From CAKZNE01 sp963976435 (GTDB lineage Bacteria > Bacteroidota > Bacteroidia > Flavobacteriales > Schleiferiaceae): a stretch of 64,000 nt of DNA. The first letter of the stretch is position 1, and every line of letters begins with the position of its first letter. The notes beneath the pieces are model-generated. The model saw only the letters and a program-made list of their open reading frames with translations. It was not told the DNA's origin and did not search any database. The translations under genes were made by a program, and so were the position numbers. The stretch spans positions 1 to 64,000 of the forward strand of contig CAXBKQ010000001.1 in the NCBI GenBank assembly GCA_963976435.1. The letters run 5' to 3'. Shown one piece after another: positions 50,025 through 59,261 of the stretch.

Positions 50025-52931
50025 TTAATATCCGAAAATGGTTTGCAGGTCTAATTCCTGAACCTGACCAAGTTCTTTTAAAGCTTCCATATCCATAAGA
50101 TCCTTTTTACCAATTACGAGGTAAACATATTTACGACCTTTAATATTGGCATTAAAAAAAGCTTCTAAATCTTCAAGGCTAATCTCATTGATATTTTGAT
50201 AAATCACCGGTCTTGGATTTTTATCTAATCCCTTGTCTTGGGCAGATTGAAAATTCCAGTAAATAGAAGATTTGGTAACCGGACTAGTTTCCATTTTCTT
50301 TAAGGCCCCAGTTTTGGCTTGTTCAAAAGAGTTTTCCACCTTAGGCATGCTATTCATTAAAGCTTGCATGGCAGCAACGGCATCTTTTAATTTATCGTTT
50401 TGGGTACCGATATAGGCTTGTACATAATGGTAATCATCCTTTCTAGAAGGACTTGTATAAACGCTATAGGCAGAATAAGCTAGGGCTTTAGATTCCCTAA
50501 TTTCTTGGAAAACAATGGAGGATAGTCCAGATCCAAAATATTGATTGAAGACACTAGCTAGGGCCGCATTATTATTGTTTAATTTTTCTGTCCTCGATAA
50601 CATTAAGATTTCGGCTTGCACCTGGTCATAATCTACGAAGTAAACAATGTTTTCATCTTTATCTACAAAGTCATATTCCTTTCTTGGGGGGTAGTCTTTT
50701 AAATCAGAACCAACATCATGATGTTTTTTCACTAAGCCTATTACAGATCCTTTTTCACTTGGACCATAATAAAATACACGGTGTTTAAAGTTTTTAAGAT
50801 CCTTAAGTTTGGCCACCAATTCATTGGGGTCTATAGATCTCAATTCCTCTTCGCTCATTATATCCAAAGCTGGAGAATTATCGCCATAAAAGGCATAATT
50901 TCTCATTGCTGAATATAGGATTCTGTTTTTACTCAGCTTGGCATCATTTCTTTTCTTCATAATACCATCCACCATTTTGGTATAAGCTTCTGGATCTGCT
51001 TTTAAATCTGACAGTAGTTCTTCAAACAATAACATTCCTTCTTCCATAGATTCATCTAATCCATTTAAAGAAATATAGGAGCGACTGCTACCAGAAAAAA
51101 CGGAGTAGTTTAAGGCTAGGTCGTAAAATTTTCTTTTAATTTCTTCAACTGAATTTTTGGAGGTTCCTAAGTAGGGGAGGTATTGAACAGCAAGAGCCAA
51201 TTTTTTATCATTTCTAGAGCCCATTCCAAAAATGTAGTTCATTTCAAAAAGGCTATTGGTCTGATTTTTCACATAGTACATCTCCAATCCTTTTTTCACA
51301 TTTGAAGAGGCTACATCCTTTTCAAAATTTATGAAAGAAGGTGTCATTCTAGAAGAAGGCGTTTTTTCCCAGTTTTTTCTCCATTCAGATTTTTGATCTC
51401 TGTTAATGCTTACCGGTGTGATTTCTGGTTTTTCAATTTTCGGACTTGTTCTTTCACCTTGCCTTTTATAAACGGTGATATAGTTATTCTTTAAATTTTG
51501 CTGTGCCCAGTTTACCACCTGTTCTTTAGTGATATTTCCCATTTTATCGTAATATTCAGTATAATAGGTCCAAGGCATTTCGTAGATAAAAGCATCAATC
51601 ATAGTATAGCATTTCCAGCCATTGGATTCTGCTTGCTGCATTTGGGATTTCTTAGCATTTCTTACTATTGACTTCAGAAGACCTTCGTCAAAATCTCCTG
51701 CTTTTAACAATTCAATTTGCTCCAGCAATAATTTTCCAGCTTCTTCCAAACTTTGTCCTTGTCTTGGTGAAGCTCCTAAAGAAAATAGAGAATAATCTTT
51801 CATGCCCCTAGAATAGGCATAGGCTCTTATTACCTTTTGTTGTTGATTTAAATTCTTGTCTATTAATCCAGCTTTTCCATTGCTAAGAACGCTGCTCGCT
51901 AAATCGCCCATTATTTGATCTCCACTTTCAATTCCTCCAGTACGAAAGGAGATAGAAAGAAATTCAGCTTCAGAACCGAATACTTCTAGGCTTTGAGGAT
52001 TTTCAATTTTCGGCTGACCAGGATCATTAAATTGTTTGGGCTCAGGTCCCATTTTCATTCCTCCAAAGTGTTTTTCTATGAGGTCTATAGTCTTATCGGG
52101 ATCTAAATCTCCAGACATGATAATAGCCATATTATTAGGCACATAATAGGTGTTGAAATATTCGTGAATCTTCTCCATGGAAGGATTTTTCAGATGCTCA
52201 CTTGTTCCAATCGTTGTTTGAGTACCATAGGTGTGATTTGGAAAAAGTGCTTTCATTAAAGCCTGGTTTGCTTGTCTACCATCGCTATCCATTCCTCTGT
52301 TAAACTCCTCATAAACGGCTTCCAATTCTGTGTGAAACAATCTTAGGGTAAGCTCTCCGAATCTTTCCGCTTCAATCATCATCCATTTTTCCATTTCATT
52401 GGATGGAATATCATTAATATATACAGTTCTCTCCAAAGAGGTATAGGCATTGGTGCCTTTTGCTCCAAGCTGACCAATCATTTGATCATATTCGTTGGTG
52501 GCAACATATTTCGCAGCTTCACCGCTCAGTCTGTCAATCTCGGCATAGATGCTTTTTCTTTTTTCAGGATCATTAGTTTGGCGATACTCTTCATATTTAT
52601 CACTAATTTGATGGAGTAGAGCCTTTTCTTTGGCCCAATCTAAACTGGCCATTTTTGAGGTTCCTTTAAACAACATATGCTCTAGATAATGGGCAAGTCC
52701 AGTTACTTCTGAAGGGTCGTTCTTAGATCCAGTATTTACAGCAATATTGGTTGAGATTCGCGGTTCATCTTTATTTACAGATAAATATACTTTCAGTCCA
52801 TTAGACAATTCATACTGCAAAACTTTATACGGGTCATTGGGAACGGTGGTGAATTTGTGCTTGTATGGATTTGTAGCCAATACAAAGCTTGGCACAAGAA
52901 ACAGCGCCAAAAGGCGAATAGAATTTTTCAT
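50025..52931 (-). CDS. M16 family (pitrilysin/insulinase-like) zinc peptidase, exported
   Basis: A 968-residue fused two-half M16 peptidase with an N-terminal signal (ends near residue 19). The inverted zinc motif 'HYLEH' (residues 81-85) and downstream Glu in 'EAVYEEFNRGM' give H-x-x-E-H...E. A second, inactive M16 half follows, as is usual. It probably degrades peptides in the periplasm. An unusually long insertion around residues 100-150 is common in this Bacteroidota subgroup. Monocistronic, with its own terminator. Confidence 0.92.
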   Translation of the reverse strand: MKNSIRLLALFLVPSFVLATNPYKHKFTTVPNDPYKVLQYELSNGLKVYLSVNKDEPRISTNIAVNTGSKNDPSEVTGLAHYLEHMLFKGTSKMASLDWAKEKALLHQISDKYEEYRQTNDPEKRKSIYAEIDRLSGEAAKYVATNEYDQMIGQLGAKGTNAYTSLERTVYINDIPSNEMEKWMMIEAERFGELTLRLFHTELEAVYEEFNRGMDSDGRQANQALMKALFPNHTYGTQTTIGTSEHLKNPSMEKIHEYFNTYYVPNNMAIIMSGDLDPDKTIDLIEKHFGGMKMGPEPKQFNDPGQPKIENPQSLEVFGSEAEFLSISFRTGGIESGDQIMGDLASSVLSNGKAGLIDKNLNQQQKVIRAYAYSRGMKDYSLFSLGASPRQGQSLEEAGKLLLEQIELLKAGDFDEGLLKSIVRNAKKSQMQQAESNGWKCYTMIDAFIYEMPWTYYTEYYDKMGNITKEQVVNWAQQNLKNNYITVYKRQGERTSPKIEKPEITPVSINRDQKSEWRKNWEKTPSSRMTPSFINFEKDVASSNVKKGLEMYYVKNQTNSLFEMNYIFGMGSRNDKKLALAVQYLPYLGTSKNSVEEIKRKFYDLALNYSVFSGSSRSYISLNGLDESMEEGMLLFEELLSDLKADPEAYTKMVDGIMKKRNDAKLSKNRILYSAMRNYAFYGDNSPALDIMSEEELRSIDPNELVAKLKDLKNFKHRVFYYGPSEKGSVIGLVKKHHDVGSDLKDYPPRKEYDFVDKDENIVYFVDYDQVQAEILMLSRTEKLNNNNAALASVFNQYFGSGLSSIVFQEIRESKALAYSAYSVYTSPSRKDDYHYVQAYIGTQNDKLKDAVAAMQALMNSMPKVENSFEQAKTGALKKMETSPVTKSSIYWNFQSAQDKGLDKNPRPVIYQNINEISLEDLEAFFNANIKGRKYVYLVIGKKDLMDMEALKELGQVQELDLQTIFGY

Positions 52932-53077
52932 TTTCTAAGGTTTAATTTATTGGTCCCCGAATTTAATTGGAAAAATTGAGATTTTGGTAATTCAGGCTAC
53001 TTTTTGATAGTTAAAGGAATTATCTAGACAAAATGGAATTAAAAAGATGAAATCAGTCTAGCTATTCACCAAAAATT

Positions 53078-53085
53078 TATCTTTG
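53078..53085 (+). promoter_or_regulatory. -7 promoter element of ychF
   Basis: TATCTTTG fits TAnnTTTG, 23 bp ahead of the ATG at 53109. Confidence 0.45.
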
Positions 53086-53108
53086 CCAACCTTTTAAAAA
53101 AAATAGAA

Positions 53109-54200
53109 ATGAAGTGTGGTATCGTGGGACTTCCAAATGTAGGAAAGTCAACTCTTTTCAACTGTTTATCAAGTGCTAAAGCGCAGTCTGCTAATTTTCC
53201 TTTTTGTACAATAGAGCCTAATGTAGGAACGGTAACTGTTCCAGATCCAAGGCTTGAAAAATTGGAGGAATTAGTAAACCCAGAGAAGGTTATTCCCGCA
53301 ACAGTGGAAATTGTTGATATCGCTGGATTAGTTCGAGGAGCGAGTAAGGGTGAAGGATTGGGTAACCAATTTTTAGGAAATATCAGAGAGTGTAATGCTA
53401 TTATTCATGTATTACGCTGTTTTGAAAATGAGAATATCACTCATGTTGATGGTAATATAGACCCTATTCGCGATAAGGAAACTATTGATTTTGAACTTCA
53501 GTTAAAGGATTTAGAAAATTTAGAAAAAAGACTGGAAAAGCATGCTAAGGCTGCTCGAACAGGTGATAAGTCTGAAAAGCATAATGTAGAAATACTTACT
53601 AATCTAAAGACCCATATTGAAGAGGGAAAAAGTGTAAGAACTTTTGAAAGAACTGAGGAGGATGATAAATTGATTAAGGATTGTCAATTCCTTACAGACA
53701 AGCCTATTTTGTATCTCTGTAATGTGGATGAAGCTTCGGCTAAATCAGGAAATAGCTTGGTGGATAAGGTTAAAGAAAATGTGGCTGATGAAAATGCGGA
53801 AGTAATATTTTTAGCGGCAGCTACGGAAGCCGATATTGCCGAACTGGACGATTATGAAGAAAGAAAAATGTTCTTGGAGGATATTGGTTTGGAAGAGGCA
53901 GGAGTAAACAAGGTTATCCGTTCTGCTTATAAACTTTTAAACTTACAAACCTATTTTACAGCAGGGGTGAAGGAGGTGAGAGCTTGGACCATTAAAAATG
54001 GCTTTACGGCACCTCAAGCTGCTGGGGTTATTCACAGCGACTTTGAAAAAGGATTTATTAGAGCCGAAGTAATCCAATATGAAAATTTTGTAAAGTATGG
54101 TTCGGAAAACGCTGTAAAAGAGGCTGGTAAACTTGGTGTTGAAGGAAAAGAATATATCGTAAACGACGGAGATGTAATGCATTTCCGCTTCAATGTATAG
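53109..54200 (+). CDS. ychF: YchF (OLA1-type) redox-regulated ATPase
   Basis: A 363-aa TRAFAC P-loop protein. It has 'GLPNVGKST' (G1), 'DIAGLVRGASKGEGLGNQFL' (G3 with following loop), the non-canonical G4 'NVDE' that shifts preference to ATP, a coiled-coil insertion (about 130-170) and a C-terminal TGS domain ending in 'DGDVMHFRFNV'. It binds ribosomes and takes part in stress responses. Length and motifs are full. Divergent from the M16 gene and upstream of parE. Confidence 0.95.
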   Translation: MKCGIVGLPNVGKSTLFNCLSSAKAQSANFPFCTIEPNVGTVTVPDPRLEKLEELVNPEKVIPATVEIVDIAGLVRGASKGEGLGNQFLGNIRECNAIIHVLRCFENENITHVDGNIDPIRDKETIDFELQLKDLENLEKRLEKHAKAARTGDKSEKHNVEILTNLKTHIEEGKSVRTFERTEEDDKLIKDCQFLTDKPILYLCNVDEASAKSGNSLVDKVKENVADENAEVIFLAAATEADIAELDDYEERKMFLEDIGLEEAGVNKVIRSAYKLLNLQTYFTAGVKEVRAWTIKNGFTAPQAAGVIHSDFEKGFIRAEVIQYENFVKYGSENAVKEAGKLGVEGKEYIVNDGDVMHFRFNV

Positions 54201-54299
54201 TGTTTTTAGACGTTTAATAAACTGTTAAAAACTGTAAAGAAGATTGTCGCCAATCCCAAGGCTATTTTTATAATTTTAGGCTTTCTCTAATTTTAATGA

Positions 54300-56171
54300 A
54301 TGTCTAGTAATTACACAGAAGATAATATCCGATCACTCGATTGGAAAGAACATATCCGACTACGACCCGGTATGTATATTGGGAAATTGGGAGATGGTAC
54401 TTCTTCTGATGATGGTATTTACATTTTACTGAAAGAGGTTGTAGATAATTCCATTGATGAATTTGTAATGGGAGCGGGTAAAACCGTGCAGATTTCAATT
54501 CGCGATGGTCAGGTAATCATTCGCGATTATGGAAGAGGAATTCCTCTTGGGAAAGTTATCGATTGTGTTTCTAAAATTAATACAGGAGCTAAATACGACT
54601 CTAAAGCTTTTAAAAAATCAGTAGGTTTAAATGGAGTAGGTACCAAAGCAGTAAATGCCCTTTCCCAAGAGTTTACTGTACAAGCCATTAGAGAATCCAA
54701 AACCAAAATTGCAGTTTTTGAATATGGGGAATTGATTGAGGATCAACCGGTGGTTGACTCTTCCTTGAGAAAGGGAACTAAAATCACCTTTCGCCCAGAT
54801 CCTAATATTTTTAAGAATTACCGGTTTATGCCGGAATACGTTGAAAAGCTTTTATGGAATTATGCCTATTTGAATCCGGGTTTAACTCTAATTTTTAACG
54901 GAAAGAAAATTCATTCTGAAAATGGTCTTAAAGATCTTCTTACAGATAACCTAGACCATGAAATAATGCACGATATCATTCATCTCAAAGGGGAGGATAT
55001 CGAATTAGCATTAACCCATACCGAAAAAAGTCAGAGCGACCAATACTACAGCTTTGTAAATGGACAGCATACTACCCAAGGAGGAACCCATCAGGCGGCA
55101 GCCAGGGAAGCATTGGTAAAAACCTTCCGAGATTTTTACAATAAAAATTTTGATGCTGCAGATATTCGAGAATCCGTAGTCTTGGCAATTGCAATTAAGG
55201 TTATTGAGCCAGTATTTGAATCTCAAACCAAAACCAAATTGGGCTCTACCGATATGGGTCCGGATATGCTAACCGTACGTACTTTTGTGAACGATTTTAT
55301 CAAAACTCATTTGGATAATTTCCTTCATAAAAATGAAAATATCGCCGCCATTATTTTAAAGAAAATCCTAAGAGCTGAAAAGGAAAGAAAAGAATTAAGC
55401 GGAATAAAGAAATTGGCTCGCGAACGTGCAAAAAAAGCTAGTCTTCACAATAGAAAACTTAGAGATTGTAGAGTTCATTATAATGATCAAAAAAATGAGA
55501 AAAGGTTAAATACTACCTTGTTTATTACGGAGGGTGATTCGGCATCTGGTTCCATCACAAAATCTAGAGATGTGAACACCCAAGCGGTATTTAGCTTAAA
55601 GGGAAAACCTTTAAACTGTTATTCGCTAACCAAAAAGGTGGTATATGAAAATGAAGAATTTAACCTATTACAAGCCGCTTTAAATATTGAGGATGGTTTA
55701 GAGGATTTAAGGTATAATAATGTAGTTATTGCCACAGATGCTGATGTTGATGGCATGCATATTCGATTATTATTAATCACCTTTTTTCTACAGTTTTTCC
55801 CAGAACTGATTCGTAAGGAGCATTTGTTTATTTTGCAAACCCCCTTATTTAGAGTTAGAAATAAAAAGGAAACCAAATACTGCTATAGTGAAGAAGAAAA
55901 ACGTGCAGCTTTATTGCAGTTAGGAGCTAAAGCAGAAATTACTCGATTTAAAGGATTAGGAGAAATTTCACCCGATGAATTTAGATTTTTCATTGGAGAA
56001 GATATAAAATTAGAACCCGTAATGTTAGGAAAGGATACTACAATTGAAGACCTTCTTACCTTCTATATGGGAAAAAACACACCAAAACGACAAGAATTTA
56101 TTATAGACAATTTACGGGTTGAAAAAAATATTGAAGACTCGGTAGAAATGGAATTAGAGCATGAGGATTAA
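54300..56171 (+). CDS. parE: DNA topoisomerase IV subunit B
   Basis: A 623-residue GHKL-ATPase and Toprim protein that with ParC decatenates daughter chromosomes. The ATPase region shows 'EVVDNSIDEF', 'DYGRGIPLG' and 'GLNGVGTKAVNALS'. The transducer and Toprim domain show 'EGDSASGSI' and 'DADVDGMHIRLLL'. It belongs to the Bacteroidota type with a shortened C-terminus. It overlaps the next gene by 11 bp, and parC follows, giving a three-gene operon. Confidence 0.93.
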   Translation: MSSNYTEDNIRSLDWKEHIRLRPGMYIGKLGDGTSSDDGIYILLKEVVDNSIDEFVMGAGKTVQISIRDGQVIIRDYGRGIPLGKVIDCVSKINTGAKYDSKAFKKSVGLNGVGTKAVNALSQEFTVQAIRESKTKIAVFEYGELIEDQPVVDSSLRKGTKITFRPDPNIFKNYRFMPEYVEKLLWNYAYLNPGLTLIFNGKKIHSENGLKDLLTDNLDHEIMHDIIHLKGEDIELALTHTEKSQSDQYYSFVNGQHTTQGGTHQAAAREALVKTFRDFYNKNFDAADIRESVVLAIAIKVIEPVFESQTKTKLGSTDMGPDMLTVRTFVNDFIKTHLDNFLHKNENIAAIILKKILRAEKERKELSGIKKLARERAKKASLHNRKLRDCRVHYNDQKNEKRLNTTLFITEGDSASGSITKSRDVNTQAVFSLKGKPLNCYSLTKKVVYENEEFNLLQAALNIEDGLEDLRYNNVVIATDADVDGMHIRLLLITFFLQFFPELIRKEHLFILQTPLFRVRNKKETKYCYSEEEKRAALLQLGAKAEITRFKGLGEISPDEFRFFIGEDIKLEPVMLGKDTTIEDLLTFYMGKNTPKRQEFIIDNLRVEKNIEDSVEMELEHED

Positions 56172-56652
56172 CTCGAACAGGGCCTATAAATTTTTAAATC
56201 TTATTTATATTTTATGTGCTTTTAGTATTGTTTTTGATTTTTTGATATTGAATATTGATGGCTCCTGGCGGGGGATTTACAAAACATCCCCCTATGCTAT
56301 TGCCATTTTACTTTTCTTAATATACAGAGGATTACCTGTTTTCAATTATGATAGTGATGGGGAGGTTTTAAACTTCACAGCCAAAGAACCTAACCTAGGA
56401 ATTTTTGGAAACCTGGCCGTTACACATTTTGAATTTCCAAAAAGGAAGCTGCATAGTTTTAGAATTAATAGATATCCTTTAAGAAGGGTTCTAGTGGTGA
56501 AAATTGCCAGTAAATCGGGGACTTTCAAAAAACAATCTATGGCCATCTCTTATTTAAATAGAAGAGAATTAAAAGATTTAAAAAGATCCTTAAACGGCGT
56601 TTTAGCCAGAAATAAAGAAAGGGCAAAAACTAAAGATGGAGGAAGAAAATAA
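56161..56652 (+). CDS. Membrane protein of unknown function between parE and parC (163 aa)
   Basis: Two N-terminal transmembrane helices (about 10-30 and 43-58) are followed by a basic soluble domain of about 100 residues with alternating strands ('HFEFPKRKLHSFRINRYPLRRVLVVKIASKSG'), possibly PH-like. I do not recognise the family. It overlaps parE by 11 bp and parC by 17 bp, so translation of all three is coupled. The conserved-looking overlaps argue for a real gene, perhaps tying topoisomerase IV expression to an envelope function. Confidence 0.7.
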   Translation: MRINSNRAYKFLNLIYILCAFSIVFDFLILNIDGSWRGIYKTSPYAIAILLFLIYRGLPVFNYDSDGEVLNFTAKEPNLGIFGNLAVTHFEFPKRKLHSFRINRYPLRRVLVVKIASKSGTFKKQSMAISYLNRRELKDLKRSLNGVLARNKERAKTKDGGRK

Positions 56653-59251
56653 GGAAGTAAATCCAAATGAGGAAAATCTGGATGGCGATGTAAGTATTAC
56701 TCGTGTTTCAGGGATGTACCAGGATTATTTCTTGGACTATGCCTCATATGTGATTTTGGAAAGGGCAGTTCCAGCCCTAAATGATGGATGTAAACCCGTT
56801 CAAAGGCGTTTGCTTCACGCACTCAAGGAATTAGATGATGGTCGCTACCACAAAGTGGCAAATGTAATTGGCCATACCATGAAGTATCACCCTCATGGAG
56901 ATGCTTCTATTGGTGATGCCTTGGTGCAGCTAGGTCAAAAAGAATTACTTATTGATACCCAAGGAAACTGGGGGAATACCTTAACTGGCGACAGGGCTGC
57001 CGCTCCTAGATATATTGAAGCAAGGCTTACTAAGTTTGCTTTGGAAGTAGTATATAGCCCAAAGGTTACCAATTGGCAACTAAGCTATGATGGTAGGGGA
57101 AAAGAACCCCTTCATTTACCCGTAAAATTCCCGCTTTTATTAGCCCAAGGTGTGGAAGGTATTGCAGTTGGACTATCCACCAAACTCTTACCACACAATT
57201 TTTTGGAATTAATAGATGCTTCCATTAAACATCTCAAAGGAAGGAGCTTTAGTCTTGTTCCTGATTTTCCTACTGGTGGAATTGCAGATTTTTCCAATTA
57301 TAATGATGGTTTAAGAGGAGGTAAAGTTAGAGTTAGAGCCAAGATTTCTATAATTGATAAAAAATCCTTGGTGATTACCGAATTACCCTATGGCACGAAT
57401 ACCGTTGGCCTAATAGATTCCATTATAAAGGCAAATGATAAGGGAAAAATAAAAATCAAAAAAATTGAGGATAATACCGCTGGTGAAGTAGAAATCCTCA
57501 TTCACCTTCCTACGGGAACTTCCCCGGATAAAACCATAGATGCCCTTTATGCTTTTACAGATTGTGAAACTTCAATTTCACCTTTAGCCTGTTTAATTGA
57601 GGATGACAAACCTTGTTTTATTGGTGTAAAAGAAATTTTAAAGCTTTCTACGGATAAAACTGTGGAACTGCTAAGAAGGGAATTGCAAATCCAATTGGGT
57701 GAATTGCAGGAACAATGGCATTTTTCCAGTTTGGAAAGGATTTTTATTGAAAAGAAAATTTACCGAGATATTGAAGAGGCAGAAACCTGGGAGGAAGTAA
57801 TTTCCTTTATCAGGAAAGGCCTAGAACCTCATATTAAAAACCTAATTAGAGAAGTAACAGACGAGGATATTACTCGCCTTACAGAAATTCGAATTAAAAG
57901 AATTTCCAAGTTTGATAAAAACAAAGCAGATCAGCATATTCTTGATTTGGAAGAAAAAATTGAAGGGGTAAAAAACAATCTAGCGAATATTATTGAATAT
58001 GCTGTGGATTGGTTTAAATCCTTGAAAACCAAATATGGAAAGGGCAGAGAACGCAGAACGGAAATCCGATTATTTGAGGATATCGATGCCACAAAAGTGG
58101 CTATTGCAAATACCAAACTCTATGTAAATAGAGAAGAAGGTTTTATTGGTACCTCACTAAAAAGAGATGAATTTGTAACCGACTGTTCCGATATTGACGA
58201 TATTATCATCTTTAGAGAAGATGGTAAAATGATGGTGACTAGAGTCGGCCCCAAGACTTATGTTGGTAAGGATATAATGCATATTGCCGTTTGGAAAAAA
58301 GGAGATAAGCGCACCGTTTATAACCTTATTTATTCTAGTGGTCCAAATAAAGGCAATTGTAAGAGTTATATGAAACGCTTTAATGTTACCAGCATTACAA
58401 GAGATAAGGAATATGACCTAAGCGCAGGAGTAAAAGGTTCTAGAGTTCTTTATTTTACAGCTAACCCCAATGGGGAAGCGGAAGTGGTAACAGTCCATTT
58501 AAAGTCTGTACAAAACATTAGAAAGCTAAAATTTGATATTGATTTTTCAGATTTAGCCATAAAAGGTAGAGTCTCTAAAGGAAATCAAGTGGCTAAATTT
58601 CCTATAAAACGAATTGATCTTAAAGAAGAAGGAGTTTCTACCTTAGCGCCAAGAAAAATTTGGTTTGATGATACGGTAAACAGACTAAATGTTGATGGTA
58701 GAGGTGAACTATTAGGAGCCTTTAGAGGGGGAGATAAGATTTTGGAAATTTCTCAATCTGGAAACTATAGACTTTTATCCTTTGATTTAAGCACCAAATT
58801 TGACGAGGATATGATTCACCTCGAAAAATTTGACAAGGAAAAGCCATTATCGGTAGTATATTTTGATGGTGAAAAGTCCTTATATTATGTAAAGCGCTTT
58901 ATTCCAGAGGATTCGGATAAAAAGGAATTGTTTATTAGTGAAGCAGATGGATCTTTTTTAGAAATTGTTAGCACCAGCAGGCAACCGAAAATTGAAATTG
59001 TATTCAAAAAGATCAAAGGAAAACAAAAAGAGGAAGAAACTGTTGACCTTGAAGATTTTATAGCTGTAAAAGGCATGAAGGCCCAAGGGAACCAATTAAC
59101 CAAGGATGCGGTAAAGCAGATTAATTTAATTGAGACGGCCGAAGAGGAGAAGGTACAAGAAGAAATTATAGAAGAGGAAGTGAATACTGAGGAAGTGATT
59201 GAGGATATAAAACCGGAATCGGATGACCCTCAAATCACCTTAGAATTATAA
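56636..59251 (+). CDS. parC: DNA topoisomerase IV subunit A
   Basis: An 871-aa type IIA breakage-reunion subunit. The catalytic Tyr lies in 'AAPRYIEARLT', after the winged helix region 'KVANVIGHTMKYHPHGDASIGDALV'. The C-terminal region has degenerate beta-pinwheel blades and an acidic tail (last 50 residues rich in Glu/Asp). Compared with enterobacterial ParC the C-terminal part is longer. It is the last gene of the parE operon. Confidence 0.93.
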   Translation: MEEENKEVNPNEENLDGDVSITRVSGMYQDYFLDYASYVILERAVPALNDGCKPVQRRLLHALKELDDGRYHKVANVIGHTMKYHPHGDASIGDALVQLGQKELLIDTQGNWGNTLTGDRAAAPRYIEARLTKFALEVVYSPKVTNWQLSYDGRGKEPLHLPVKFPLLLAQGVEGIAVGLSTKLLPHNFLELIDASIKHLKGRSFSLVPDFPTGGIADFSNYNDGLRGGKVRVRAKISIIDKKSLVITELPYGTNTVGLIDSIIKANDKGKIKIKKIEDNTAGEVEILIHLPTGTSPDKTIDALYAFTDCETSISPLACLIEDDKPCFIGVKEILKLSTDKTVELLRRELQIQLGELQEQWHFSSLERIFIEKKIYRDIEEAETWEEVISFIRKGLEPHIKNLIREVTDEDITRLTEIRIKRISKFDKNKADQHILDLEEKIEGVKNNLANIIEYAVDWFKSLKTKYGKGRERRTEIRLFEDIDATKVAIANTKLYVNREEGFIGTSLKRDEFVTDCSDIDDIIIFREDGKMMVTRVGPKTYVGKDIMHIAVWKKGDKRTVYNLIYSSGPNKGNCKSYMKRFNVTSITRDKEYDLSAGVKGSRVLYFTANPNGEAEVVTVHLKSVQNIRKLKFDIDFSDLAIKGRVSKGNQVAKFPIKRIDLKEEGVSTLAPRKIWFDDTVNRLNVDGRGELLGAFRGGDKILEISQSGNYRLLSFDLSTKFDEDMIHLEKFDKEKPLSVVYFDGEKSLYYVKRFIPEDSDKKELFISEADGSFLEIVSTSRQPKIEIVFKKIKGKQKEEETVDLEDFIAVKGMKAQGNQLTKDAVKQINLIETAEEEKVQEEIIEEEVNTEEVIEDIKPESDDPQITLEL

Positions 59252-59261
59252 AACATAAAAC

